DNA from: Lutraria lutraria
Taxonomy: Eukaryota > Mollusca > Bivalvia > Venerida > Mactridae
Reading direction: 5' to 3'
Assembly (NCBI GenBank): GCA_964023205.1
Contig: OZ026850.1
Span: 2,130,368 to 2,194,367 of the forward strand
Length of the DNA stretch: 64,000 nt
Every line of letters begins with the position of its first letter. Positions within the stretch are counted from its first letter, which is position 1. Below, piece after piece: positions 11,790 to 21,700 of the stretch. A program made the position numbers and the translations under genes. A model generated the notes under the pieces. That model saw only the letters and a list, made by a program, of their open reading frames with translations. It did not search any database and was not told the DNA's origin.

Positions 11790-12519
11790 CGTTGTCAGTT
11801 TTTTTGTACTGAAAGTCTTTTTCGAGTCGGTTCGCAGCGTGAAATGACAAGTTTACCTCTTTTTGACACACTTTACACCTGAAATCAGAAAACATTGGAA
11901 ATAATCACTGATCACTGTATGTTATAAACAAGATATCCGTATTCTTCGACAATGACTTCTGGTTAATTGCCGACCGATAAAATTAAAATTTGTGAAAAGA
12001 GCATATCTGGAGCCAGTTAACAAGGATGAAAGTTCTTACATTTTTATGACACCCATCCTTAGCATTTTCACCCAACATTAGCATAATATTTTTGTCACCC
12101 ATCATTAGCATTGTCATCTCCCTAACCATAACATTTCAAATTGGAGAATTAACCGACAATATTTGATTGTAACGTGTTAGAAAGGCGTTTTGTTATCATG
12201 CGCCAAATTAACAACCATGTAACAACCAAAGGGGATAATTCCTTAAAATATAAAAAAAAATCACCCCACATTAGCTACTTACATTGGGTATATGAAAAAT
12301 GAGCGGTGACACTTTACGATTTAACTAGGGGATATCATGCTAAAAAACCTACAACCGAGGGTGAGTTTTTGAAATGGCCGGGCTCTAGCGAAGAGCTTTT
12401 TTAATATAATGTACATATAAGACTACAAAGATGAAAAATCTTACCTGAATCGACGGAATCCGCCATTGTTGGAGCACCCATCCTTAGCAAAAAGTCACGT
12501 GGTATTTGCACCGTGTCTT
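11790..12519 (-). mobile_element. Right arm of the large inverted duplication
   Basis: Inverse copy of 8899-9665. Read on the minus strand it has the ATGGCGGATTCC exon with a GTAAGA donor at about 12447-12470 and a downstream segment after GATTTCAG near 11880 coding CKVCQKEVNLSFHAANRL. This arm keeps the second cysteine of the C-x2-C motif, which the left arm has lost to R. The arms look highly similar by eye, suggesting recent duplication or gene conversion. Confidence 0.65.
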
Positions 12520-12883
12520 AGAGATGAATAAATTATTTGGTGGAGATCAATTAAATTGAATTTAACATCGATATCACACAATATGAGTTGTTGACCATGG
12601 TGAACTAACATAAATGCATGGCATAGGGCGATGGCTCATGACGACAATAACAATTATTAGGATAGCTCAGAAGTGGCATACGGTGAGGTTTAGATCAGCT
12701 ACCATACCATATTCGAATAACTGCATTGCGAGTTTCATATGTGTAAGAAATGTTCGAAAATATGTGACATTTTGAGAACAAGTTGAACAATATTTAAGGA
12801 AAATTAGATTGGCACAATCTAGATGGTCGTATTCTGACATGTACGTATAGCATCAGCCACTAATATGTCTGTTATGACAGTTC
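12520..12883. other. Non-coding stretch, nothing recognised
   Basis: AT-rich, no gene-like frame and no clear repeat ends. Confidence 0.45.
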
Positions 12884-13017
12884 ACCTGGGCGTCGCTCCT
12901 GGGAAGAACCAGTACTAGACTCCCATACTCCGCAAGCAACTGCCTACTTTCACACATAAAGAGACATGGTCGGTAGAGGGGCTCGAACTTCACGACCCTC
13001 TATCAGTGAGAGATCAG
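12884..13017 (-). repeat. tRNA-derived SINE, partial copy
   Basis: It contains TCCTGGGAAGAACCAGTACT, CAACTGCCTACTTTC and GGGCTCGAACTT...ACCCTCTATCAGTGAGAG. These are shared with the full copy at 51389-51639, whose minus strand shows tRNA-like A and B boxes. Both ends are truncated here. Confidence 0.7.
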
Positions 13018-13325
13018 CCACTAAGCAGGTAAAAAAATACGAATACAACCATTAACAACCATAGATAAAACTATACTACCTGTTATCAGATGTGTGCAAA
13101 CCGTAAGTACGTTTTCTTTCAAACGTAGTCGAAGTTTCAGCATCGTCTTTCTTATTGCTCAGTTCCATTTTGTTATAACATAAATAACCTAACTAAGATG
13201 TAAACAATGACAGATTAAAACCGTGGAGTAATACTAGTCAAACAATATCGGTTACCACAAAAAAATCATCATCTCGTGTGTCTTCTAATAACTACACGCT
13301 AGGTGCGTATTTCAGTTAAACCCTC
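13018..13325. other. Non-coding stretch, nothing recognised
   Basis: AT-rich spacer between a SINE fragment and a short fold-back element. No feature supported. Confidence 0.4.
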
Positions 13326-13402
13326 AATCGTAACTACTCGGGCATTTCCGTAACTGAGAAATGCGCGCTTTTCTTTAGACAAACGCCGAGGAGTTCCAAT
13401 TG
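13326..13402. repeat. 77-bp fold-back, compact copy of the CAATCGTAACTACTCGG family
   Basis: It begins CAATCGTAACTACTCGGGCA and ends CGCCGAGGAGTTCCAATTG, so both ends are versions of CAATYGKAACTMCTCGG in inverse orientation. The middle has TTTCCGTAACTGAGAAAT. It is the shortest complete member of the family also seen at 546 and 7383. Confidence 0.65.
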
Positions 13403-14107
13403 TTAAACCCCTTCTAAAATATTAGGATCACCGGATAATAACGACCACTTGTTTTCGAGCCGGAATTTTCAAGCATATAAAACACAGTTGTGGTGAATTC
13501 GGATATTGTCAAGAATCGGATACAGTGAAATATATATAAATGTTTCTCCCAACACCTTCATATTTTATAGAGAAATATGGATGATTAAATAATTAAGGAA
13601 TTCTGCTATACATTTTCTATTTTAGGATGGAGTACAGCACTACGTTCGTCAACCGGACATTGCGTATATAGTTATACAGGGCGCGTTTGAGACTAATACA
13701 CCTAGTTCGGTTTCAAACTGGTTTGTCAAACCTTTATAATAATTATTATATTTGTTTATGAAACTGAAACTGGTTAATGTATTTTTTTGAAAAAACGAAA
13801 CAGGAATCAGTTTCTTAAACCAACCGAACTGCCCACAGGACTCGTCAGTAGTTTGATCGGTTTGGTGAGTCCGAGCAGTTGCCCACTTTTCCCCCGGGCT
13901 TTCAAGAATGGCGGCAAGCATGATCGAGTGATACAATTTAACTTATTCAGGGATAAATTGACATACTTAATTATCTCAAACACTTAAACTATCATACAAA
14001 ATCAACAAAATGTATTAATGCAAAACTGATCGATATATAAATAAAAAAATTGAATATGTTTTATGTGTACCCCTATATAGCCCCCCCCCCCCCAATGAAA
14101 GTGGAAA
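13403..14107. other. Non-coding stretch with a poly-C run
   Basis: Overlapping short frames on both strands at 13649-13987 lack splice context and domain similarity. A C run lies near 14082-14093. Nothing else recognised. Confidence 0.45.
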
Positions 14108-14309
14108 TACTGTACTTTCATTTATTTTCGTTGGGTTCAATTTTCGTGGTTTTTACTAAAATTGCTATTTCGTGGGGACATAAATTCGTGGATTTTGATT
14201 TTTGAAAAGAAATACATTATTTTTGCATTTAAAATCGCGGGGATTCGATTTCGTGGATGATCCTACCCACGAAATTAAATCCCCAACGAAAATTAATGAT
14301 TCCACAGTA
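14108..14309 (-). repeat. TA-flanked MITE (copy 2)
   Basis: Inverse copy of 3601-3810: it starts TACTGTACTTTCATTTATTT and ends ATTAATGATTCCACAGTA, with the same GTGGGGACATAAATTCGTGG core. Confidence 0.75.
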
Positions 14310-14480
14310 AGTAAATCATTTTATATTATTAATTCAAACTATCAGAAGTATTGCCACTGTGCTTTATTAGCATTCAGTCAACGATTTTATTAATTGAATG
14401 CTTTAAATGTTTGAATATCTTAAACGAATACCTCTCATTCCTGTATCATAAACTGGTTTATTGACAACAAACATGACAAT

Positions 14481-14642
14481 GTGATATTAATAGTTACAGG
14501 GTTAGTAACTGACCCGATACGGGATATACGGGTCTGTGGAAAACCATATGGGGCGAGACCGAAGGTCGAGTCCCGATATGGTTTTCCACAGACCCGTATA
14601 TCCCGTATCGGGTCAGTTACTATCCCTGTAACGATTATATCA
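14481..14642. repeat. 162-bp near-perfect palindrome
   Basis: The left arm runs GTGATATTAATAGTTACAGG and on through GACCCGATACGGGATATACG; the right arm repeats it inverted, ending CCCTGTAACGATTATATCAC. The two arms are about 70 bases with only a few mismatches and a very short centre (GAGACCGAAGGTCGAG). The open frames on both strands here (14435-14714) are translations of the same palindrome and code for nothing credible. Confidence 0.85.
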
Positions 14643-14830
14643 CGCAGAATACCTTCCTCCTCATCATTTCCAATAAAAGTCTCCATTACAGACCCAATAT
14701 TTAAATATAAATGACTACATTACAGACCTAATATATTCTGTTAACCTAATATAGGATATATTAGGTCACCACGTGACGTCAAAACATCCAATGACTGGAG
14801 AGTATTTTGTAGTAGGCGTGATATGAATTG

Positions 14831-15138
14831 ATACATAGTTCCCACTTCTACAATATTATCTCCCTTGGCCGCCATCTTGGTTGGTAAATTCAACAAGCAT
14901 TGATAGATTTTTTTTCTTAGTTCAAAATACAAAATGTATAGGATATTCATATGTGACAACTACATTTTATTAAACCTGATGTGCTTATGGCCTTAACAAC
15001 TTCATGATTAAGTTATCTTTTATAAATTGAGTTTTTTAACAACCAATTTTCCGATTTTTTTATTGAGCACATAAGAAATTTACCAACCAAGATGGCCGCC
15101 AAGGGAGGAAACTATTGTAAATGCGGGAACTATGTATA
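14831..15138. repeat. Fold-back element with about 60-bp arms
   Basis: TTGGCCGCCATCTTGGTTGG at 14874 and its complement CCAACCAAGATGGCCGCCAA at 15083 are the inner cores of inverted arms (14832-14890 and 15077-15138). They enclose about 185 AT-rich bases. Outer ends share ATACATAGTTCCC. It is the third fold-back within about 1 kb. Confidence 0.7.
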
Positions 15139-15750
15139 TACCCTAGAACGCATACAGCACCGTGTCCATCGTTACTAGTACACTGTAAATAATTTAATTA
15201 TTAACTTTTTTAACTATTAACATATTGCCATATATACACATTGATGTAGAAATGAATCGAAATCGATTTTCGGATTATACAGATGAATATAAATATCTTG
15301 TCTGAATTGGTATTCATTTGAATAGCGCTAATTCAGCTTATGCGACATTTCATTTATCTCTATTGATGCATAAATTGGATACCTGGCACCAAGAAAAACA
15401 CTTCAAAATATAAGTAAATGTATTTAGCATACACTAACATTCTTTTTTAGATTTTGTATATTTTGGTTTTGTGAATATTGTGAAAATTCGCCTTGCTTGG
15501 ATGTTTTTTAGTTAAATCGTTATGCAGCTCGTTTGGTTGATCAAATAACTTACCTTGATTTTAATTGGTTTATAAAATTCTTATGTAAATTTCGATTGGT
15601 CTGTAAAATAGTAACATAGGCTTTGATTGGCTGATCAGTTTTTTTCTGTTAACAAACGTTCTTATGTGAATTTTAAAACCACTAGTCGAATATCATTAAT
15701 TTTGAACATTCATATTTGTGCTTGTATATTATAAAGGACATAACGAAAAA
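15139..15750. other. Upstream region of the secreted-peptide gene
   Basis: AT-rich, with CTTGATTTTAATTGGTTTAT-type short direct repeats at about 15555-15630 (ATTGGT motifs recur about every 45 bases). No convincing TATA box at a usable distance; a 5' untranslated exon could lie here. Confidence 0.35.
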
Positions 15751-17496
15751 ATGAAATTATCAATCGGACATGTTGTTGCGATGTGTACCTTGATAATTTG
15801 TTTGCAAATGGCAGGTAAATATGAAAACTTGATCTATTTTTGTTATTTCCAAATATACGATTCTGGTTTGGACGATTTGTAGATGCAGGACTATTGTAAG
15901 TGTATACTATAAACTATGTGTATACATGTATATAGTATGTTTTAAAAATCCCATTAACTTTTTGGATGTTAAAAAATTAAAATAGGTTTTATTTTACTAA
16001 AGAGATTTTTCTTTTTTTTACCATGAAGAAATGTAGTACAGATCTAGAATTGTTTCAATGATGTGGCATAAAATACGGAAAAAAAACATCTGACAATATT
16101 TTTACGAGATGTGTCTAAAGAAAGGCATTATGTAAATATTGTTTTTTCGAGCAAATAGAATATGTTTCTTATATTTCACTATCATTTTATCTATTGTTCT
16201 GTATTACTATTTAAATCCAAAAATATATTGTCAAAGTTTATAATAAACTTGAGGAATGAGTGCTTTCAAATTCAAATATGTGTCCTTTCTTTATGAAGAG
16301 ATTTGGATAAAATACTTCGCAAATACATGTAGTGTATTTATATCAAATATAATTCCATTGGTGTACTACTTTTCTTAGAAATAAAATTATGTAACAATCA
16401 ATCACATACAGATAATTCATGACTACTATTTGAACAATCATTTGCACATATTTATTGATCTTGTTGACCACGATAAAACGCAGATTTAAGTATAATCGTC
16501 CACGGTGGCCATTCGATCGTGCCATAGGATTGGCTGTTTTATAGATAGTGTAATGTCATACATGTACCAATTTTAGACAAAAACAGCTGAGTTTTATTGA
16601 GATACTCAACTTAGTTTGAATGGTTTGTATAAACCGCACCTTTAAATTCGTTCTTATTATCAAAGGCTTGTGTAAGGAACCACTTCCGAATAAAAGCAGC
16701 CCTGTGAATAAAGACCAGTCTTTTAAACTGACAGATCGATTATTTAGAACTAAATGTCCTCCGAATCAAGGCCACTTGTCAGTAAATGCTATAACATGTC
16801 TTTCCTACGGGTGGCTTTTGCTTGCAAGTTTGAATGTGTGTTTACATTTGTTTACGTATAGATGCAGAAATGGAAGGCTTGGAGGACTTGGTCAATAGAA
16901 TGAAGATAAAAATGGCTGAAGCGATAAATCAAGAACCAAAAGTTAAAGAGGAAATGAAAAATTTCTTTGATGCTTTGTCGGGGTATGTATCATTCAAGTT
17001 TTTAAAGTATGGCGTTTTTTTTGGGGCTCTCAAAAGAGTGTAGAAAGGACATGCTGTACATCGAGCCCTAACTTAAAGTTTGGGGTCGCGAATTGAATTC
17101 TGTTCCACAGTTTGAATTTTTAATTAGTTCGTTGGATTATTTAAAAAGAAACAAAAACTCGACGACGCAAATTTGCGACGCGAGTTTAAACAATATACAT
17201 GTACATTTTGGGATAAGACCTACTCGATATCGTATTTATATTGTTTATATATACAACATATTTATTATAATCGCAAACATTTTACATAAACTTTCATTTA
17301 ATTCTACAAAATTTAGATAATTTTCGAAAAACTTAAAACACACTTTACACTCATAAATGATAGAATACGCAGTTTTATACACGTACGTGAAATATCATTA
17401 TCGCGAAAACAGATAACAATGGCATGAACCATTTATTTGTGTGTGTTTTTTTTCAGGTCGAACAATGCTGATAATGGAAACAACGATAGTCAATGA
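15751..17496 (+). CDS. Small secreted peptide precursor, 74 aa, three exons (unrecognised)
   Basis: Exons 15751-15814, 16862-16982 and 17457-17496 join in frame (phases 1 and 2) with clean GTAAAT and GTATGT donors and TATAG and TTTTTTTCAG acceptors. Residues 1-21 (MKLSIGHVVAMCTLIICLQ then MA) form a typical signal peptide with a hydrophobic core. Cleavage near residue 21 would leave about 53 residues. The mature part starts DAEMEGLEDLVNRMKIKMAE, a charged, probably amphipathic helix without any cysteine. A second helical stretch ends NFFDALSG, and a polar tail rich in N, D, G and S closes the chain (SNNADNGNNDSQ). An AATAAA lies at 17545-17550, about 50 bases after the stop, which supports a real transcript unit. 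I do not recognise the family; a secreted host-defence, shell-matrix or signalling peptide is possible but unproven. It stands alone between repeat-rich segments. Confidence 0.68.
15945..16235. repeat. Degenerate copy of the CCCATTAGCTTTTTGA TTAA element
   Basis: In intron 1 of the small secreted gene. It shares CCCATTAACTTTTTGGATG, ACATCTGACAATATTTTTAC and CTAAAGAAAGGCATTAT with the better-preserved element at 24558-24904. The right end is eroded. Confidence 0.6.
16655..16810. repeat. Degenerate copy of the CAGTCAAACCTGTG MITE family
   Basis: GGCTTGTGTAAGGAACCACT, CCGAATAAAAGCAGCCCTGT and TCCTCCGAATCAAGGCCACT follow the order of the family copy at 34810-34985. Outer inverted ends are mostly lost. 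Confidence 0.5.
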
Positions 17497-17733
17497 AGAG
17501 TTAGATAGCTTATATTTTTAATTCAAATATTTCAAGTGAATTATAATAAATGCCCGCGATATATATATACTATTTCAGTACATAAACATATTTTTTACAA
17601 ATGCTTGAAATCACATATGGTCTTCACATTCTAATGAGCAATTGGGACAAATCTATACGAACATGTAGTAAAAAAGTTTACCGAAAAAATAATTCTTATT
17701 AAATAAAATAAAACACGTTATGTTTGTTGTTAT

Positions 17734-17866
17734 TTGTCTTTTCATATAACAAATACAAACAAAGGCTCTTTTCATATAACAAATACAAACAAAGGCCCTT
17801 TTCATATAACAAATACAAACAAAGGCCCTTTTCATATATAACAAATACAAACAAACAAAGGCCTAT
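17734..17866. repeat. 30-bp tandem repeat, about 4 copies
   Basis: The unit CTTTTCATATAACAAATACA plus AACAAAGGCC is repeated four times almost exactly, the last with a small insertion. Because the unit is a multiple of three it gives a repetitive minus-strand frame, which is not a gene. Confidence 0.85.
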
Positions 17867-18792
17867 ATACGTACTATATATGTGTGTGTAGTATTTATCT
17901 TTGAAACGAATATGTAAGGGTTGTCAGTGATAGGCTAAAAGCTCCTTTTTATTACCATTAAAGCCGAATATATTGTGGGCTAAGGGCCCCTGGTCCCCTA
18001 GCTATTCCTACAGTCCATTATAATGATTATGACTAGATCTAGACGGTATGGTATTGGTTGTAAAAGATTTAATTTTTATTTATTTTAGTGAATAAACACG
18101 TATAGTATGAATATCATTGACTATCTTTGAAATATTCTAATTAATCATGTACTTTTTAGAATAATTATTACTGGAAATTAAGGAATTTCATGGACTTCCA
18201 TGGAAGCGTAATATAAGTCTGGGCCGGGTCTATATATATATATAGCTATATAAACAGTCAATTAAACCAGTTCCTAAACTGGTTCCCAATCCATGTTGCA
18301 GTGCACCAAAGACTTTGTACACACAAGCAAGGACTTATGTAAGTCCTTGACACAAGTCAACGGGAACCAGTTTAGCCAGTTCCTTGATTAAAGCTAGGCC
18401 ATTCTGTGAATAAGGCCACGTATCGTGATTATGTCTTTCCCAAAGGTGACCTTGGTTCACAGGTTTGACAGTATATATATAATCCAGTTTTAAAGATGGT
18501 TCTTCAATGTGCCTCGAACTACATAAATACTAAATGCAAAACATTTTAGTAACTTAGTAATAAATACAATAAATAAAATATAAACATCGCTGATCACTAC
18601 CAAACACAACAGGAACAGTAACTCTGGACTGACGATAACTCGCTGGTTCTCATAGAATACTACTTTACGCAGCTGCACTGCAGTGGAACGAGAACCAGTT
18701 TAAATGACGGGTTCATTATTTATCGCACATGACTCACGTCCTTGAGAGCTGTAACCACTAAACCAATCTGTAGCAGACATCAACCGATCAAA
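17867..18792. other. Upstream region of the phosphatidylserine synthase gene
   Basis: It holds a fold-back at about 18262-18392 (AAACCAGTTCCTAAACTGGT at one side, GGGAACCAGTTTAGCCAGTT at the other, with a hairpin AAGGACTTATGTAAGTCCTT inside) and a fragment of the CAGTCAAACCTGTG family at about 18395-18470. Related AACCAGTT-type sequence recurs at 18690 and 42140. No promoter motif could be assigned. Confidence 0.5.
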
Positions 18793-21700
18793 ATGGAGGA
18801 AGAACGGGAGGTCGATGACGATCATTTTCGTTTTATTAATGAAAAAGGCGTAGACGATATTTCTCTGGAAGTATTTTACAAACCTCATACAATAACATTG
18901 TTGACGGTGTCCATAGGTGGACTTTTGTACTTAGCATTTACACGGTAAGTAAAATTACATAATACTAATTATTTCACGGTGCATTCACCCATGTTTATGA
19001 ATGAACTACTGCATGCTTCTTGGCGTGTTATCGAACCGTTGATTACCATGAGTTCTGTCATTGTAATTTATTGACTTCAAGAATAGTAATGTGCTTATAC
19101 TTAGAATATTTCAGTGATTTAATCTGTGACCATTATTCTAATAATTTCTATTATTCTGTGATTGCCATGTTGATAATGCCTATCGGAGTCATGCCCCACA
19201 ATGGAAATAAAAGTTTTCTTGTCCTATCCCTGCCAGTCCCTGGTGCTGTAGTACACGGCATGCTGGTATTTTCTTAGTCGAAGGGTCTTTGACGATGATA
19301 CGTTTGCATTACATTGCAGTTCATCGTCAAAGCCACCTGTTCTTTAAAAGATAACAGGTAAACGACTCAATCTGAGTCGCGTTCGTTTTCCTATTTAACG
19401 CACAAATTTCCGTAAAACCTGTGTACATTTCGATGAATTATAGTATAATCTATCAATATGACCAAAAATATACCTTCAACAGACGAAAGTTATCAAATAT
19501 TTTGCCGATGTTTCATACTACCCTTAATTTCAAAATTTTCCTTGTAAATGCTTTGGATTAAGTCGGTAGCATTCCGGAAAGCATGTAAATTGATCTGATT
19601 CAATAGACGCATGAACAAGCGTCTTAAGCTGTTGACTTTGTAAGAGGGCAATTCCATAACTAAAATGGTCAACAAGACGAAATAAAAAAGACCAATTTAG
19701 TTATGGGACCCAGAACTAGTATTTTCTAAATTATAGTTTAAAGATTGTTTTCTTAATGCTATGTTTTTCTCATTGTATCATGCCTTTTAGTTAATAGTTT
19801 ACTGCCTAAACCAAATTGATTTATCTATGGGCAAATGAAATCCTAGTAAGTAAAATTATTGTTCATGAGGAAAGAATTTTGATGAAGCATCGTTGCACCG
19901 CAGATTTGCCTTGGCTAGTTTAGTGCATGGTTAATACAGTACACGCAACATGGGTTTTCCTAATACCACCCAGCCACCGCGTCAAAAATAAATTTGTGGT
20001 GACAAGTCACCGTGACTTGTCCACCGCGGACAGAAATTGCCACCCTAAATTGTCACCGTGGCCATTTTTCGGTACATCGTAAATTGACGGTCAAGGTGGA
20101 AACACTGTGGTCAAGGTGGACGAATGCAGTGGATTCACTGTAATTATTTGACTGAGGTTTATTTTTCAGCTACTAATTTTTATATGAAGTTTTTTTTTAT
20201 TTCTACCATGGACTGTAGTATATATTTTGAGAAAGTGAATTATTTCCCCATAAGTATACGCACTTATAAGTTATATGCCTGATTTATATGCATTACTAAG
20301 CTGCTACTTGTAAATCCAAATTTGAATAATAAATATCGAATATGGGTTGGCAGTATTTTCTAACAAACTTAACACATTTGATTTATGAAGTGATTATCTG
20401 AAAATGACTTAATTTGCTAAGTTTTGTCGCCAAATTAGACCAAACTGCTTCAGTTTCAACACTAATTACACCTAAATAAGTAGGGTACAAATTCTCTCAA
20501 ACAGTTCATAACACTACACATCGATTGCGTTGGGGTTAAATGTTATAAATTAACCACATTGTAGTCCTGAAGACAGCTAAATTTAATTTTCTTTTAGGAA
20601 TAATGAAGAAAATCAGTATAACTTGTTCTATGGCTTAAATAAATAAATTTATATGATATGGATTTATCAGCATCATTTTCTGGTTTAAGCCCGTGACCAA
20701 TCATTTAAAGATCTGATTGGACCTCTTGGCAAACAATGTAGTCCATGATGAGATTATATACATTCAGAGAAAATGGATTTATAACAACAAAGAATACACT
20801 TTTAATTTGTTGAAAAACAAGATCACAAACTACGAATCTTAGTATAGTGTTTCCTCCAGGCCTTTTTAGGACGGCGCTGCGCCATGTCTCAAAGACAAAT
20901 CGTCATGCTGCCTTTTTAATTGTATACAGGGCCAATTGTCATAAATATGCCCCTTTTGTTGGCCTGATGAGTCATTTAAGCAATATTCATTAATTAGCAG
21001 CACAATCAATTCAGACATAATCTTGCACAGATTGCTGTGATAGCAAATTATACCATGCAGTGACAAGGAACATCACAAACTAAAGGAGTAATCTGGCAAC
21101 TTGCCCTGCATGGTTTGAACCGCGCTCTGAAAGTGCCCTTTTAGCATAAAAACGCCATGCCTCACTTAAACTCTGCAGGAAACACTATATTAGTAATGAC
21201 GATTATTTGTACTCAATTTTTCCATTTGATTTCTGATTACCCGAGTACTCAGATACTCGCCCCAGACCTATTATGGAGTTAATCCAACAACAGGTCAGTT
21301 GGAAGCAGTCCCTTCAGTGATCAATCACTACCCAGTGATAATTATGAGCATAGTATGATTTTATGACTGACCGAAGATCGAACTTGCCCCATTACAGTGG
21401 CAACCCCTAGCTGGCAAATACCTACCCAGCCATTTTACAAATAGAGCTATAATTGCAACAACATAGATCTAATATTGTCACCAAATAAACCAGATATTTT
21501 CATAATTGATTTTCATTATTTGATTTATCAATCATACTGATAGGGAATTTTCTCTCTTAAAGTCCCATTAGCTTTTTGTTATAGAAAATATGCAAAAAGA
21601 CAAGCTATTGTTAATATAATCCCAAGATAATAATTACCGACGAAATGAGCCCTTTTTCTTTGAAAAACACTCATTTCGCTGTGATTTTTGCTTTTGTAAA

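Noticed and set aside
14435..14714. Two similar frames on opposite strands (IVTGxVTDPIRDIRVCGKPY)
   Set aside because: Both are translations of the 162-bp palindrome, which is why they look alike.
15726..15736. TATTATAAAGG as a TATA box for the small secreted gene
   Set aside because: It lies only about 15-25 bases before the ATG, so a normal start about 30 bases downstream would fall after the start codon.
17653..17850. Minus-strand frame with KRAFVCICYM repeats
   Set aside because: Translation of the 30-bp tandem repeat; no start context or splicing.
17734..17866. Regular 30-bp repeats considered as a CRISPR array
   Set aside because: Units are contiguous without unique spacers, and the genome is eukaryotic.
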